From JAHCHG01 sp965214585 (GTDB lineage: Bacteria > Acidobacteriota > Blastocatellia > Pyrinomonadales > Pyrinomonadaceae): a stretch of DNA of 64,000 nt. Below are positions 8,750 through 17,613 of this stretch, in pieces. The notes under the pieces are model-generated. The model searched no databases and was not told the DNA's origin. It saw only the letters and a list, made by a program, of their open reading frames with translations. The stretch spans positions 3,472,001 through 3,536,000 of the forward strand of contig OZ243957.1 in NCBI GenBank assembly GCA_965214585.1. The letters run 5' to 3'. Position numbers and translations under genes: made by a program. Position 1 is the stretch's first letter, and each line of letters opens with the position of its first letter.

Positions 8750-10318
8750 ATGAGGCGACTTGAAAAACCGAATTGGCAGCGGAAGAAAGAATCGAAGAAT
8801 AAACTCGTTTTTTACGGCATTGCGGGTTTGTTTTTGCTCGTTTTGGTCGGCATCGGTTCGGCTTTTGTTTGGAAAAACGTCGGGACATCTGCGAGCTTAA
8901 AAATTGAGGGAAATACGATTTTCGTTAAGCGGGGCGCGAGTTTTCAAGACGCTTTGGACAAAGCGAAGGCGGGCGACACGATCTTGCTTGAAGCGGGCGC
9001 GGAGTTTGTCGGAAGTTTTAAGCTGCCGAAAAAGGCGGGCGACGAATTTATCACGATCAGAACGTCGGCGAAAGACGCGCAGCTTCCGCCGGAAAATGTC
9101 AGACTCGATCCGAAAAAATATGCTTCGGTTTTGCCGAAACTTACTTCGCCGACGAGCGAACCCGTCGTCAGAGCGTCGGACGGAGCGCACCATTATCGCT
9201 TTGTCGGCGTGGAATTCGGCGAAACGAAGGAAGGCGTGAGCAATATCATTCTGCTCGGTTCGGGCGGCGAAAAAAGGATTGAAGATTTGCCGCATCACAT
9301 CGAATTTGACCGCGTTTTCGTTCACGGAAGCCAAAAATATGGTCAAAGACGCGGAATTGCGGCGAATGGTCGCCATCTGAAAATCGCTAACAGTTATTTT
9401 TCCGATTTTAAGCGCGAAGGCGAGGAATCTCAGGCGATTGCAATCTGGGCGACGGACGGACATATTGAAATTGTCAATAATTACTTGGAAGCGGCGGCAG
9501 AACCGATACTTATCGGCGGCGCGGATTCGGCTCTCGGACTCGTTCCGTCTGATATTTTGATTAAAGATAATTGGATGACGAAACCTTTTGAGTGGCGCGG
9601 CTCAAAGTGGGTGGTGAAAAATCTTTTCGAGATAAAAACTGGAAAACGCATCAAAATTACAAATAATATGATGACGAACAATTGGGCGCACGCGCAGGAA
9701 GGAATGGCGGTTATCATCAAAACGGGCGGCGACAGCGGCGAATCAACAATTGTCGAAGACATAGAGTTTTCAAATAATATCGTCCGCAGTTCGGCAAGCG
9801 GTTTGAATATTTTCGGCGGCGAGGGAAACGGCGCGAAAAATCTGATCGTCCGCAACAATATCTTTTATGATATTAACGGCGAAAAATACGAAGGCGGCAG
9901 AGGCGCGTTCATCAAAATCGCCGATTGGGACGGCGTGATCGTCGAAAACAACACCGCAATTCACACGGGCGAAATCGCCGTCGTGTGGGGCAATGTCAAA
10001 AACTTCGTTTTTCGCAACAACATCGTTTTTCAAAACGAATACGGCTTCAAAGGCGACGGAACGGGCGGCGGAAAACCGACTTTGGTTCGGTATTTTCCGA
10101 ATTACGCGCTTTCAAATAATGTGATTGTCGGCGGTTCGGCTGCGGATTACGGGCGCGAGAATTTTTATCCGACTTCGATAAAGCAGATCGGTTTTGAAAA
10201 TCCCGAAGCCGATAATTTTATTTTACAATCGAACAGCCCGTATAAAAATAAAGGGTTTCAAGGAAAGCAGGTGGGCGCGAATCTCGATTCGAAAACGGTC
10301 GGCGGGACGAAATTTTAA
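8750..10318 (+). CDS. Right-handed parallel beta-helix repeat protein, membrane anchored
   Basis: A short basic N-terminus precedes one membrane segment (NKLVFYGIAGLFLLVLVGIGSAFVW). The rest is a parallel beta-helix of the pectate-lyase/polysaccharide-lyase type, with repeated asparagine-rich rungs such as IEIVNNYLEA, ILIKDNWM, IKITNNMMTNN, IEFSNNIVRS, LIVRNNIFYDI and VIVENNTAIH. Such proteins at polysaccharide loci often cleave or epimerise the glycan, but no catalytic residues could be assigned. The ATG at 8750 has GAAAGGA nine bases upstream and is preferred over the in-frame GTG at 8726. Confidence 0.8.
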   Translation: MRRLEKPNWQRKKESKNKLVFYGIAGLFLLVLVGIGSAFVWKNVGTSASLKIEGNTIFVKRGASFQDALDKAKAGDTILLEAGAEFVGSFKLPKKAGDEFITIRTSAKDAQLPPENVRLDPKKYASVLPKLTSPTSEPVVRASDGAHHYRFVGVEFGETKEGVSNIILLGSGGEKRIEDLPHHIEFDRVFVHGSQKYGQRRGIAANGRHLKIANSYFSDFKREGEESQAIAIWATDGHIEIVNNYLEAAAEPILIGGADSALGLVPSDILIKDNWMTKPFEWRGSKWVVKNLFEIKTGKRIKITNNMMTNNWAHAQEGMAVIIKTGGDSGESTIVEDIEFSNNIVRSSASGLNIFGGEGNGAKNLIVRNNIFYDINGEKYEGGRGAFIKIADWDGVIVENNTAIHTGEIAVVWGNVKNFVFRNNIVFQNEYGFKGDGTGGGKPTLVRYFPNYALSNNVIVGGSAADYGRENFYPTSIKQIGFENPEADNFILQSNSPYKNKGFQGKQVGANLDSKTVGGTKF

Positions 10319-10331
10319 TCAGAGCAGAAAT

Positions 10332-10421
10332 ATTTAACAGGGATGAAGGAGATGAACATGGATAAGAAAAATTTCAGATATTTTAAAAATCCCTTTTATC
10401 CCCTTTATCACTGTTAAATTT
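10332..10421. repeat. Palindromic spacer element, AACAGGGATGAAGG family (copy 3)
   Basis: TTTAACAGGGATGAAGGAGA faces TCCCCTTTATCACTGTTAAA. It lies between two convergent genes (the beta-helix protein and the membrane glycosyltransferase), consistent with a terminator-like role. Confidence 0.7.
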
Positions 10422-10429
10422 CTTTTCCT

Positions 10430-11941
10430 TTATTCGCGGCGGACGTAAACTTTAAAACCCTCATTTTCATAAGCGATTCTGTATTCTTCACTCAGCAGGC
10501 GCGGCAGATATTCGTAATATTCGGGGAATCTGTCTTTCGTGTCCGCCCACGAACTTTCGACCTGCGAATCGTAAATTATGTATTTCGGACGTTTTCCGGT
10601 GAAGTAGCCGAATGAACCGTCAGCGACGAAATTTTCGGGGAAATCGAGTCCCAAACCGATGTCGGATTTGCCCATTATTAAATCGTCATTTTTTGCATTT
10701 TGTTTCAAATATTCGATTGTCGGAACGAATGTTTTAGAATAAGTGTCGGCTTTTATGCGAAGCCAGATGCCGCCGATTTGCAGACAGATAAAGGCTGAAA
10801 TGCCGAGAAATACGGCGATTTTTGCGGTGAAACTTTTATTTTTCCAAATCCAATGCGCCCAGATCGCCAGACACGCGACATACAGCGGGATTATGTGAAC
10901 CAAGTAATAAGTCTGCTTCTGCCCGTCAATTACCGAGAAAATTCCAAAATAAATTCCGATTAAAACGAGCAGCGCGAAATAATTTTTGTTTTGGCGCAGT
11001 TCTTTTGTCAGAAGAATTCCCAAAACGCCGAAGATGTAGCCGATCAAAATAAGACTTTTTAAGTAAATCGGTCCCGAATGTCCGCCCGTCGTTGCGCCTA
11101 AGCCGAACGCTTTCGGGTATCGTTCGGTAAATTCGCGCGTGAAACCTTCAAAAGGCGAACTGAAACCGGATAATCTGCCGCCCATTTTTGCGTTGACTAA
11201 AAATTGATCCCGATATGCCTCGATGTCCTGTAAAATATAGCTTCCATAGGCAATTCCGCCAATTAAATAGGGAACTGCGGCGAGGAAAAAATGCTTTAAT
11301 TTTATCTTTTCACGGTCAAAATAAATTGTCAGAAAAGCCGTTCCGATGAAAGCCATAATTCCGTTCGTGTGGCTCAAACCGGAAAGCATTATAAAAGTTT
11401 GGCTGACTAAAATCGCCTGTGAAAAATTCTTTTCCCGCAAAACGAGAAATGCCGCCATCGCGGAAAAACCGAGCGACGCGCTCATAATGTCCATTCTGCC
11501 CATCGAAGCCGTGACGATGACCATATACGAACAGGCGACGAGAAACATACAAAATAATGCGGTATTTTTGCTGCGTGAGAGTTGAAGCGTGATTAAATAC
11601 CAAGCGACGAGAAGAATTATTCCCCAAAACAGCGAAACGAGGCGAAGTTGGACGATGCCAACGCCCAAAACTTTGAAAAACAACGCCGACTGCACGAGAA
11701 AAAGCGGCATTACCCAATAAGTTCTCTTGGAGATTCCGGTCAGAGATGCTTTTTCGGTTTCCAGAACGGTTGTGCCGAGAAAGCCTCTTTCGGCTAAATT
11801 CATCGCCGGATTCGCAAACATCGCTTCGTCAACTTCGGGGCGGTAAGTCATCGCGCTGGCAACGGCGAAAATTGTGAAAAACAGCACGATTAGAGCGAAG
11901 GTAACTGCGTGTTTATTTTTCAGAAAAAAACTCTCTTTCAT
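10430..11941 (-). CDS. GT-C (GT39/ArnT-like) membrane glycosyltransferase
   Basis: This 503-residue polytopic membrane protein has about ten to twelve hydrophobic segments. The first periplasmic loop carries YRPEVDEAMFANPAMNLAER, the acidic (D/E)-containing loop typical of PMT/ArnT-type GT-C enzymes that use polyprenyl-phosphate sugars. The soluble C-terminus (KRPKYIIYDSQVESSWAD) is extracytoplasmic. It would add a sugar to protein or lipid on the outer face of the inner membrane. It is convergent with the polysaccharide genes and may act with them. The exact donor and acceptor cannot be read. Confidence 0.75.
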   Translation of the reverse strand: MKESFFLKNKHAVTFALIVLFFTIFAVASAMTYRPEVDEAMFANPAMNLAERGFLGTTVLETEKASLTGISKRTYWVMPLFLVQSALFFKVLGVGIVQLRLVSLFWGIILLVAWYLITLQLSRSKNTALFCMFLVACSYMVIVTASMGRMDIMSASLGFSAMAAFLVLREKNFSQAILVSQTFIMLSGLSHTNGIMAFIGTAFLTIYFDREKIKLKHFFLAAVPYLIGGIAYGSYILQDIEAYRDQFLVNAKMGGRLSGFSSPFEGFTREFTERYPKAFGLGATTGGHSGPIYLKSLILIGYIFGVLGILLTKELRQNKNYFALLVLIGIYFGIFSVIDGQKQTYYLVHIIPLYVACLAIWAHWIWKNKSFTAKIAVFLGISAFICLQIGGIWLRIKADTYSKTFVPTIEYLKQNAKNDDLIMGKSDIGLGLDFPENFVADGSFGYFTGKRPKYIIYDSQVESSWADTKDRFPEYYEYLPRLLSEEYRIAYENEGFKVYVRRE

Positions 11942-12020
11942 AATATTTTCAGGCGACGGAAATCAAAAATGGTTTCCTGTCATAGAGTGCGAATCGGCTG
12001 AAAAATTCAGAAAAAGCAAT

Positions 12021-14462
12021 TCATATCGTGATTTTACCGAGTAATTGTAAAAAGCGTTCGTCTTTGCGAAGCGGTTCGAGGCATTTATCGTTTTCATACC
12101 AAGGTTTGTTTTCGTTGCCGAGCTTGATGGCGCGTTCCATCCAGTAAAAAGCTCTGTCCGTATCGCCAATCTGCGCGTGCGCCGAGGTCATCCAGTATGC
12201 CATATCGTGGTCGGCTTTGGCGAGATTTTCGGCTTCTTCGGTGATCTGCTCTTTAGCTTTATCAATCAAACCCTGATTTGCGAGATAAATTGCGAGAAGC
12301 GGACGAATGCCGTCCATTTGCGAGTTTTGTTCTAAAATGTCCTGAATTATTTCTATCGCTTTGCCCGTGTCGCCTTGATAAAAAAGGACGGCAGACCGGA
12401 AAAGACGGACAAGCGGATGATTCGGTTCGGCTTTTGCTCCTCTGTCTAGTTCCTTTAGAGCCTTTTCATATTTTTCTTCGTAAAGAAAAATTCTCGAACG
12501 ATTGTAAGCGGCGACGACCTGCGAAGCGGGATCGAGTTTGGCGAGTTTGGCAAAACTTTTGAGCGATTCTTTATATTCGCCGTCGAGCCTGTGCATCGTG
12601 CCTTTGACAAAATAAAGCGGCGCGTCGTTGGGGAATTTATCCTGCAAAATGCGGACTTCCGTTCTGGCTTTTTTCTTTTCGCCGCGCGATAAGTAAATCA
12701 AAACCATCAAAATTCGGGCTTCGACCACATTCGGATCGTATTTTATCGCTTTGCTGAACGCGGCTTCGGCGTAAGTGTAATCTTCGGCATCGCCAAGCCC
12801 TTTGAAAACGCGGTTGGCATAGCAAGTTCCGAGTCCGCTGTGCGCGAGCGCGAACTGCGAATCAAGTTCGACGGCGCGTTTGAAATTGGCAATTGCCGCT
12901 TCGCAGTCTTCGTTTGAAACGGTGCGGAAAATAAATCTGCCGAGATTGTCGCGCCCGCGCAAATATTCTTCGTAGGCTTCGGCATTTTCCGTCGGACGTT
13001 TGCCGAGTTTTTCCTGCTCGTGGCTGGACAATTCGAGCCGCAAACCTTCCAGAATTCTGTGCGCGATGTTGTCCTGCAAAGCGAGAATATCGGCGGTTTC
13101 GGCATCAACGCGATCACTCCATAAAATATCGCCGGTTACGACATCGAGAAGCTGCGCCGTAACGCGCATTTTGTCGCCCGCCTTCAAAAAACTCGCCGAT
13201 AAAACGGCGTGAACGCGCATTTCTCTGCCGACTTTGCTCGGATCAAATTCCTTGCCCTGATATTTGGCGATCACCGAAGACGGACGAACGATCAGCGAAC
13301 GAAGTTGGGCAAGTTCGGTAATTACGGCATCAGCAAGCGAAAATTCGTAAAAATCGAGCGACGGGTCTTTGCTCAAATTCTTAAACGGCAGAATCGCCAC
13401 GCTTTTCTTTTCTTCTCCGGCGGCTGTGTAAGTCGTATCGGGCGAATAAGTCGGCGGCTGTGAAACGGACGGCGTAATTTGTGAAGGCGTGATCGAATAA
13501 TTTTCTTCCGCGCTTGATTTTCCGGTCAGCCAATTCCACGCGCGTTTGACCGGATTTGCGCCTTCCAGATGACGCGGCTTGTAAGAATCGCTTTCTAAAA
13601 CGGGCGTTCCCGAAATTCCCTGTAAAACATTTCGCAATTCGTCGCGCATCACGGCAATATCCTGATAACGGTCTTTCGGATTTTTCTGCAACGCTTTATT
13701 GACGATTTCCTGCAAACCCGTCGGAATCGGTTCGGGGCGCATTTCGTGAAGCGGTGTCGGCGTTCCGTGCAGAACTTCGTGGCGCACGTCAATCACGGTC
13801 TTGCCTTGAAACGCCCAGATTCCCGTAAGCATTTCGTAAAGCAGAACTCCGGTTGAAAAAATATCAGCGCGATGATCGGTTTTTTCGCCCTTTGCCTGTT
13901 CGGGCGCGGCGTAAGTCGCCGTGCCGTAGGGAATTCCGAGTTCGGTCAAATCCGTCCGGTCAATTCCTTCGACGTGATCGGCAAAATCATCCTGAACGAG
14001 TTTTGCCAAACCGAAATCCAGAATTTTCACGTTCCCGCTGTCGGTGACCATTATATTTCCGGCTTTTATGTCGCGGTGAATTATATTTCGCTTGTGCGAA
14101 TAAGCGAGCGCGTCGCAAACCTGAATGGTGATGTTAAGCGCACTTTTCAAATCCAGAGGTCGCCCGTCAACAAGCTGCCGGACGTTTTTTCCCTCGACAT
14201 ACTGCATCGCAATATAAAAAATCCCGTCCGATTCGTGAAAATCGTAAATTGTGCAGATATTCGGATGATCGAGCTGCGAACAAAGCTGCGCTTCGCGTTC
14301 AAAGCGTTTGAAATTAGCGGATTTTGCGGTCAACTCCGGCGGCAAAACTTTGAGAACGACATTGCGGTTCAGTTTCGTATCGAGAGCCTTATAAACCGTT
14401 CCCTGCCCGCCCGCGCCGAGTTTTTCCAAAATTTTGTATAAGTGAATTGTTGTGCCAACCAT
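12021..14462 (-). CDS. Serine/threonine protein kinase with FlgO-like and TPR domains
   Basis: The kinase domain (residues about 8-270) has the glycine loop LGAGGQGTVYKAL, the lysine of VVLKVL, the catalytic loop HRDIKAGN, the DFGLAK metal-binding motif and the activation segment APEQAKG. A proline-rich linker leads to a domain starting SVAILPFKNLS (about 353-480), which resembles the FlgO-like/adenylate-cyclase-associated domain (VLSASFLKAGDKMRVTAQLL). The C-terminal 330 residues are TPRs. No membrane segment is obvious, so it is probably cytosolic. This kinase-TPR architecture is expanded in Acidobacteriota and Myxococcota. Targets are unknown. Confidence 0.92.
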   Translation of the reverse strand: MVGTTIHLYKILEKLGAGGQGTVYKALDTKLNRNVVLKVLPPELTAKSANFKRFEREAQLCSQLDHPNICTIYDFHESDGIFYIAMQYVEGKNVRQLVDGRPLDLKSALNITIQVCDALAYSHKRNIIHRDIKAGNIMVTDSGNVKILDFGLAKLVQDDFADHVEGIDRTDLTELGIPYGTATYAAPEQAKGEKTDHRADIFSTGVLLYEMLTGIWAFQGKTVIDVRHEVLHGTPTPLHEMRPEPIPTGLQEIVNKALQKNPKDRYQDIAVMRDELRNVLQGISGTPVLESDSYKPRHLEGANPVKRAWNWLTGKSSAEENYSITPSQITPSVSQPPTYSPDTTYTAAGEEKKSVAILPFKNLSKDPSLDFYEFSLADAVITELAQLRSLIVRPSSVIAKYQGKEFDPSKVGREMRVHAVLSASFLKAGDKMRVTAQLLDVVTGDILWSDRVDAETADILALQDNIAHRILEGLRLELSSHEQEKLGKRPTENAEAYEEYLRGRDNLGRFIFRTVSNEDCEAAIANFKRAVELDSQFALAHSGLGTCYANRVFKGLGDAEDYTYAEAAFSKAIKYDPNVVEARILMVLIYLSRGEKKKARTEVRILQDKFPNDAPLYFVKGTMHRLDGEYKESLKSFAKLAKLDPASQVVAAYNRSRIFLYEEKYEKALKELDRGAKAEPNHPLVRLFRSAVLFYQGDTGKAIEIIQDILEQNSQMDGIRPLLAIYLANQGLIDKAKEQITEEAENLAKADHDMAYWMTSAHAQIGDTDRAFYWMERAIKLGNENKPWYENDKCLEPLRKDERFLQLLGKITI

Positions 14463-14558
14463 ATATGCTTTTTAGATTTTGTCTGATAAAATTTGGTTGG
14501 ATTTAATCACACGGTCTGCAACAATTACAAACCTCGACAGCTTGTGAAATCAAAAGAT

Positions 14559-15002
14559 TTAATCCCGATCAAATTCAGAGTAAGGCTTCGGATATTCTCC
14601 CGCATCGCGCCGGCTTTTCCATTCCTCTAATGTGCCTTCTTCTAACGGCGGTTGCGGACGCGCTAAATATTCTTCAAGAATTTCTTTGCTTTCGGGATGC
14701 TCTTGCCAATAAATTTCGCAAGCCATTCGCAAATATTTACGGAATGTCGGCACATCTACTTCAATATCTTCCTCATAAAATGAAAACTGAATGCCATCAA
14801 ACCCTTCCCCTTGCATTATCTGATATTCATCTAAATTATTTGGAAATGTGCATCCAGTTACTCCGTCCATTCCTATTCCTATACTTTTTGTTAAATAGTC
14901 AACATATCTAACAAAATCTTCATCACTAAGAGAGTCAAAAAATACAGCTAAGGGGCGTATTTTTTCAGCAGTTTTGACATTTAATTTAATTCTTTCCTGC
15001 AT
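14559..15002 (-). CDS. Putative immunity protein 4 of the toxin/immunity array
   Basis: This is the last of four paralogous small acidic proteins. The shared core is FRKYLRMACEIYWQEHPESK followed by EEYLARPQP, with an N-terminal IRPLAVFFDSLSDEDFVRYV block that matches the other copies. I chose the ATG at 15002 because the paralogs begin at the equivalent place and because the preceding 29 codons overlap the toxin-tail remnant in another frame. The tail PYSEFDRD is longer than in copies 1 and 3. The position just after a toxin 3' end supports the immunity role. The biochemical family was not identified; a CdiI-like ribonuclease-toxin immunity protein is possible. Confidence 0.7.
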   Translation of the reverse strand: MQERIKLNVKTAEKIRPLAVFFDSLSDEDFVRYVDYLTKSIGIGMDGVTGCTFPNNLDEYQIMQGEGFDGIQFSFYEEDIEVDVPTFRKYLRMACEIYWQEHPESKEILEEYLARPQPPLEEGTLEEWKSRRDAGEYPKPYSEFDRD

Positions 15003-15006
15003 TTCA

Positions 15007-15196
15007 TTAAAAGTCGAAAAAGAAAGTTCTAACTGCACCCGTTTCATCAATATGACCAAAAAACTTTGTGCCATTTGATGATTCTCCAAACCATTGCTTT
15101 TTAACTAAATCTACCTGATTCTTTTGGATGGCATCAGCAAATGCTTCACGCCCCATTGCATCATTTGTTTATCAGAGATTACTGACGAATTATATA
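15007..15196 (-). pseudogene. Orphan toxin C-terminal fragment B (frameshifted)
   Basis: Immediately after immunity gene 3, the minus strand encodes the last part of the toxin domain: YNSSVISDKQMMQWG, then, after loss of one base, REAFADAIQKNQVDL and FFGHIDETGAVRTFF. Its stop overlaps the start region of immunity gene 4. The frameshift lies near 15150 in the Gly-Arg codons (TGGGGACGT in other copies, TGGGGCGT here). No start codon or toxin N-terminus is present, so this is an inactive displaced 3' fragment of the same family as the full toxin at 17613-19265. Confidence 0.82.
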
Positions 15197-15661
15197 TCAT
15201 TGCTTTTCGACTTTTTCTAGCATCTGCAAATAATCATACTCTCCCGCTTTCCATTTTCTCCACCATTCCGCGACTTCCGACGACATTTCTAGCGAAGGTT
15301 TCGGACGTGCCAAATAACTTTGCAGAGTTTCCTTATCTTCGGGATGCTCTTGCCAGTATGCTTCGCAAGCCATTCTTAGATACTTCCAGAAAGTATCAAT
15401 ATCAACAACAACTTCTTCTTCTTCAAATAATGTAAACATTATGCCGTTTTCAAATCCCATTCCGTGTGATATTTCATATTCATCTTGATCCGTTGGAAAA
15501 GTGCAGGAAGTAACTCCTTCTAATCCTAAACCATAACCTTTAGTTATAGAATCTACATATTTAACGAAATCCGACCTGTTTGCTAAGGAATCTAGAAAGT
15601 TAATCATTGGATATAACTTTTTATTTTTTATATCAGATACAAGTAAATCAAAAACTTTCAT
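15197..15661 (-). CDS. Putative immunity protein 3 of the toxin/immunity array
   Basis: This 154-residue protein is paralogous to the gene at 17143-17613, sharing FWKYLRMACEAYWQEHPEDK, LQSYLARPKPSLEMS and the C-terminal EYDYLQMLEKVEKQ almost identically. The N-terminal halves differ, suggesting recombination of a conserved 3' half with different 5' halves. AAGGA lies before the ATG, and the gene starts 12 bp after the truncated toxin copy, an arrangement typical of toxin-immunity pairs. It is probably a cytosolic protein that binds the cognate toxin. No catalytic motif is visible. Confidence 0.72.
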   Translation of the reverse strand: MKVFDLLVSDIKNKKLYPMINFLDSLANRSDFVKYVDSITKGYGLGLEGVTSCTFPTDQDEYEISHGMGFENGIMFTLFEEEEVVVDIDTFWKYLRMACEAYWQEHPEDKETLQSYLARPKPSLEMSSEVAEWWRKWKAGEYDYLQMLEKVEKQ

Positions 15662-15672
15662 ACTCTATTTCC

Positions 15673-16494
15673 TTAAAACACAGGATAAAAAGTTCTTACG
15701 GCTTTAGAAACTTGATCTATGTAGCCTTCATACTTTAATCCATTTGCTGTTTTTCCTGACCATTTTCCATTGGATTGAACAGCATTTTGTTGTATTGCAT
15801 CAGCAAAAGCCTCACGTCCCCATTGCGCCATTTGTTTATCAGATATAACCGACGAATCATAGACAGTTTTGACGAAAGGATTAGTTTTATCCTTAAATCG
15901 CCAACCATTCGGTTGTAGTTTGCTGTCTAATCTCGGCATTTGATATTCAATTTTGTAAATACCTTTGATTGTCGGATGCGGAGTTTTATTCAGAATTTTG
16001 ATGCTGTCTTTTGTCAACGTCGGATTTATGGCAATATCATATTGCTCAAGTTCCTTCATATTATGCGAGCCATTGACTCCGCTTCTTCGTGATGTCTTAC
16101 TAAAATCACGTTCTTTGATATGACTCTGATAATCATCTCGAAACCTCGTTCCCGACGGCTTGCCATTGCTGTCCACCGAAACTATCTTCTTTGGTTCGCT
16201 AATCTTCTCAAGCGGCGTTTTCGGCATCTTGACTTTGATGCCTTCCGGCGTTACCAGAATCGGCTCGTCAAACCTAGGCGTGCTTTGTTTGATCTTCGCC
16301 GTCTGCTTTGTTAGTGCTTTTTCTACCGCAGGCAACGCTTTCGATGTCGTGATGCCGCCGAGCGTTCCGACTGCCGCCAAAATCGCGTCTTTCGGTATCG
16401 CGCCGAGAAACTCGCCGAGTTCTCGCGCCGGCTGGTCAAGCTGCTCTCTGCTGTTTGCCGCCGCCATCTTGTCCGTGATCTTCGCAAAGTCCAT
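15673..16494 (-). CDS. 5'-truncated duplicate of the polymorphic toxin
   Basis: From TAMDFAKITDKMAAA onward, the product matches residues about 268-550 of the full toxin at 17613-19265, nearly identical through PKDAILAAVGTLGGITTSKA and KIVSVDSNGKPSGTRFRDDY. The toxic domain itself (GSHNMKELEQYDI, KTVYDSSVISDKQMAQWGRE, GYIDQVSKAVRTFYP) has diverged, as expected for a displaced toxin variant. The N-terminal delivery part is missing; the likely start is the ATG at 16494, and an in-frame TTG at 16515 lies within the old immunity-2 tail. It may be silent, or it may supply a toxin domain by recombination with the full-length gene. Confidence 0.75.
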   Translation of the reverse strand: MDFAKITDKMAAANSREQLDQPARELGEFLGAIPKDAILAAVGTLGGITTSKALPAVEKALTKQTAKIKQSTPRFDEPILVTPEGIKVKMPKTPLEKISEPKKIVSVDSNGKPSGTRFRDDYQSHIKERDFSKTSRRSGVNGSHNMKELEQYDIAINPTLTKDSIKILNKTPHPTIKGIYKIEYQMPRLDSKLQPNGWRFKDKTNPFVKTVYDSSVISDKQMAQWGREAFADAIQQNAVQSNGKWSGKTANGLKYEGYIDQVSKAVRTFYPVF

Positions 16495-16571
16495 CGCCGT
16501 CTTCTTAATTATCAAATATCTTCAAATTCCGAATAAGGTTTCGGATACTCTCTCGCATCGCGCCCTTTCTA

Positions 16572-16946
16572 TTATTCTAATGCCGGTTGCGGACGTGCCA
16601 AATATTCTTCCAGAATCATCTTACTTTCTGGATGTTCCTGCCAATATGATTCGCAAGCCATATTGAGAAATTCTCTAAAGGTTGGAATATCAACAAATAC
16701 TTCTTCACCCCAATCAAATGAAAATTCTATCTTATTAAGTTTTTCTCCACCCATTTGTTCAATATCAAAATCATCTAAATCATTCGGAAAAATACAATGA
16801 TTCTTTTCCATATGCACGCTAATACCTTTAGTTAAATCATTTACTTTAGAAGTGAAATCCTTATTAAATATGGAGTAGAAAAATGATTTAACCGGATACA
16901 AAGATTGATGTCCTGCAATAGTATCAAAATTAATTTCTTTATCCAT
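16572..16946 (-). CDS. Putative immunity protein 2, shortened by two adjacent stop codons
   Basis: This 124-residue paralog of the other immunity proteins has FREFLNMACESYWQEHPESK and EEYLARPQPALE. It ends where paralog 4 continues with EEWKSRRDAGEYPKPYSEF. Here the codons for Glu-Trp are TAA TAG, and the same frame then continues KGRDAREYPKPYSEF down to 16512. The protein has therefore lost about 24 C-terminal residues by point mutation. The start ATG follows directly on the stop of toxin fragment A (TTTTAAATGG). Whether the shortened protein still protects is unknown. Confidence 0.68.
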   Translation of the reverse strand: MDKEINFDTIAGHQSLYPVKSFFYSIFNKDFTSKVNDLTKGISVHMEKNHCIFPNDLDDFDIEQMGGEKLNKIEFSFDWGEEVFVDIPTFREFLNMACESYWQEHPESKMILEEYLARPQPALE

Positions 16947-17142
16947 TTAAAAGTTTGGAAAAAAGCTGGTAAGTTCACCAGTTTTAGCATCAACGTATCC
17001 GTGAAATTTTACACCACTTGGCGAAACCCCATCCCATTCCTCGTAACTCCAGCTTTAACTCTACCCGCAGAAACAGCATCGGCAAATGCTTCACGTCCCC
17101 ATTGCATCATTTGTTTATCAGAGATTACTGACGAATTATATA
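16947..17142 (-). pseudogene. Orphan toxin C-terminal fragment A (frameshifted)
   Basis: The minus strand encodes YNSSVISDKQMMQWGREAFADAV in one frame and, after a single-base shift near 17055, SYEEWDGVSPSGVKFHGYVD and TGELTSFFPNF in another. This is the 3' end of the same toxin-domain family as at 17613-19265, but with a different terminal sequence. It starts directly after immunity gene 1, with the same junction sequence as fragment B, and abuts immunity gene 2. It is not expressible as toxin in its present form. Confidence 0.82.
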
Positions 17143-17613
17143 TCATTGCTTTTCGACTTTTTCTAGCATCTGCAAATAATCATACTCTCCCGCTTTCCAT
17201 TTTCTCCACCACTTGGCAACTTCCGGCGACATCTCAAGCGAAGGTTTCGGACGTGCCAAATAACTTTGCAGAGTTTCCTTATCTTCGGGATGTTCTTGCC
17301 AGTATGCTTCGCAAGCCATTCTTAAATATTTCCAGAAAGTATCAATATCAACAACTACTTCATCTTCAAAAAAAATAAACTGCACACCGTTATCAAAACC
17401 TTCTCCGCGCGAAATCATATATTCGTCAAGTTCGTTTGGAAAAAGGCAAGCTGTAACACCTTGAAAACCCGTGCCGTAGCCTTTAGTTAAGCTATCAATC
17501 GTATTTACAAAATCACTATTAGGAATAGAATCTAAAAACACTATTAAAGGTCTAAATTTTTCAATTTCTTGAACACTTATCTGCATTCTACCAACAGCCA
17601 TATCAAGCCTCAT
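17143..17613 (-). CDS. Putative immunity protein 1, paired with the full-length toxin
   Basis: This 156-residue protein starts at an ATG overlapping the toxin stop codon (TAATG), the tight coupling expected for a toxin and its immunity gene. The sequence has RPLIVFLDSIPNSDFVNTID, an acidic middle (IFFEDEVVVDIDTF) and the array-wide core FWKYLRMACEAYWQEHPEDK. It should neutralise the C-terminal domain of the toxin at 17613-19265. The role is inferred from gene order and from the four-fold repeat of the toxin-end/immunity arrangement. Confidence 0.75.
   Translation of the reverse strand: MRLDMAVGRMQISVQEIEKFRPLIVFLDSIPNSDFVNTIDSLTKGYGTGFQGVTACLFPNELDEYMISRGEGFDNGVQFIFFEDEVVVDIDTFWKYLRMACEAYWQEHPEDKETLQSYLARPKPSLEMSPEVAKWWRKWKAGEYDYLQMLEKVEKQ

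Noticed and set aside
13872..14441. Open frame of 189 codons on the plus strand opposite the kinase domain
   Set aside because: It is fully antisense to conserved kinase motifs and its protein has no recognisable fold, so it is a shadow frame.
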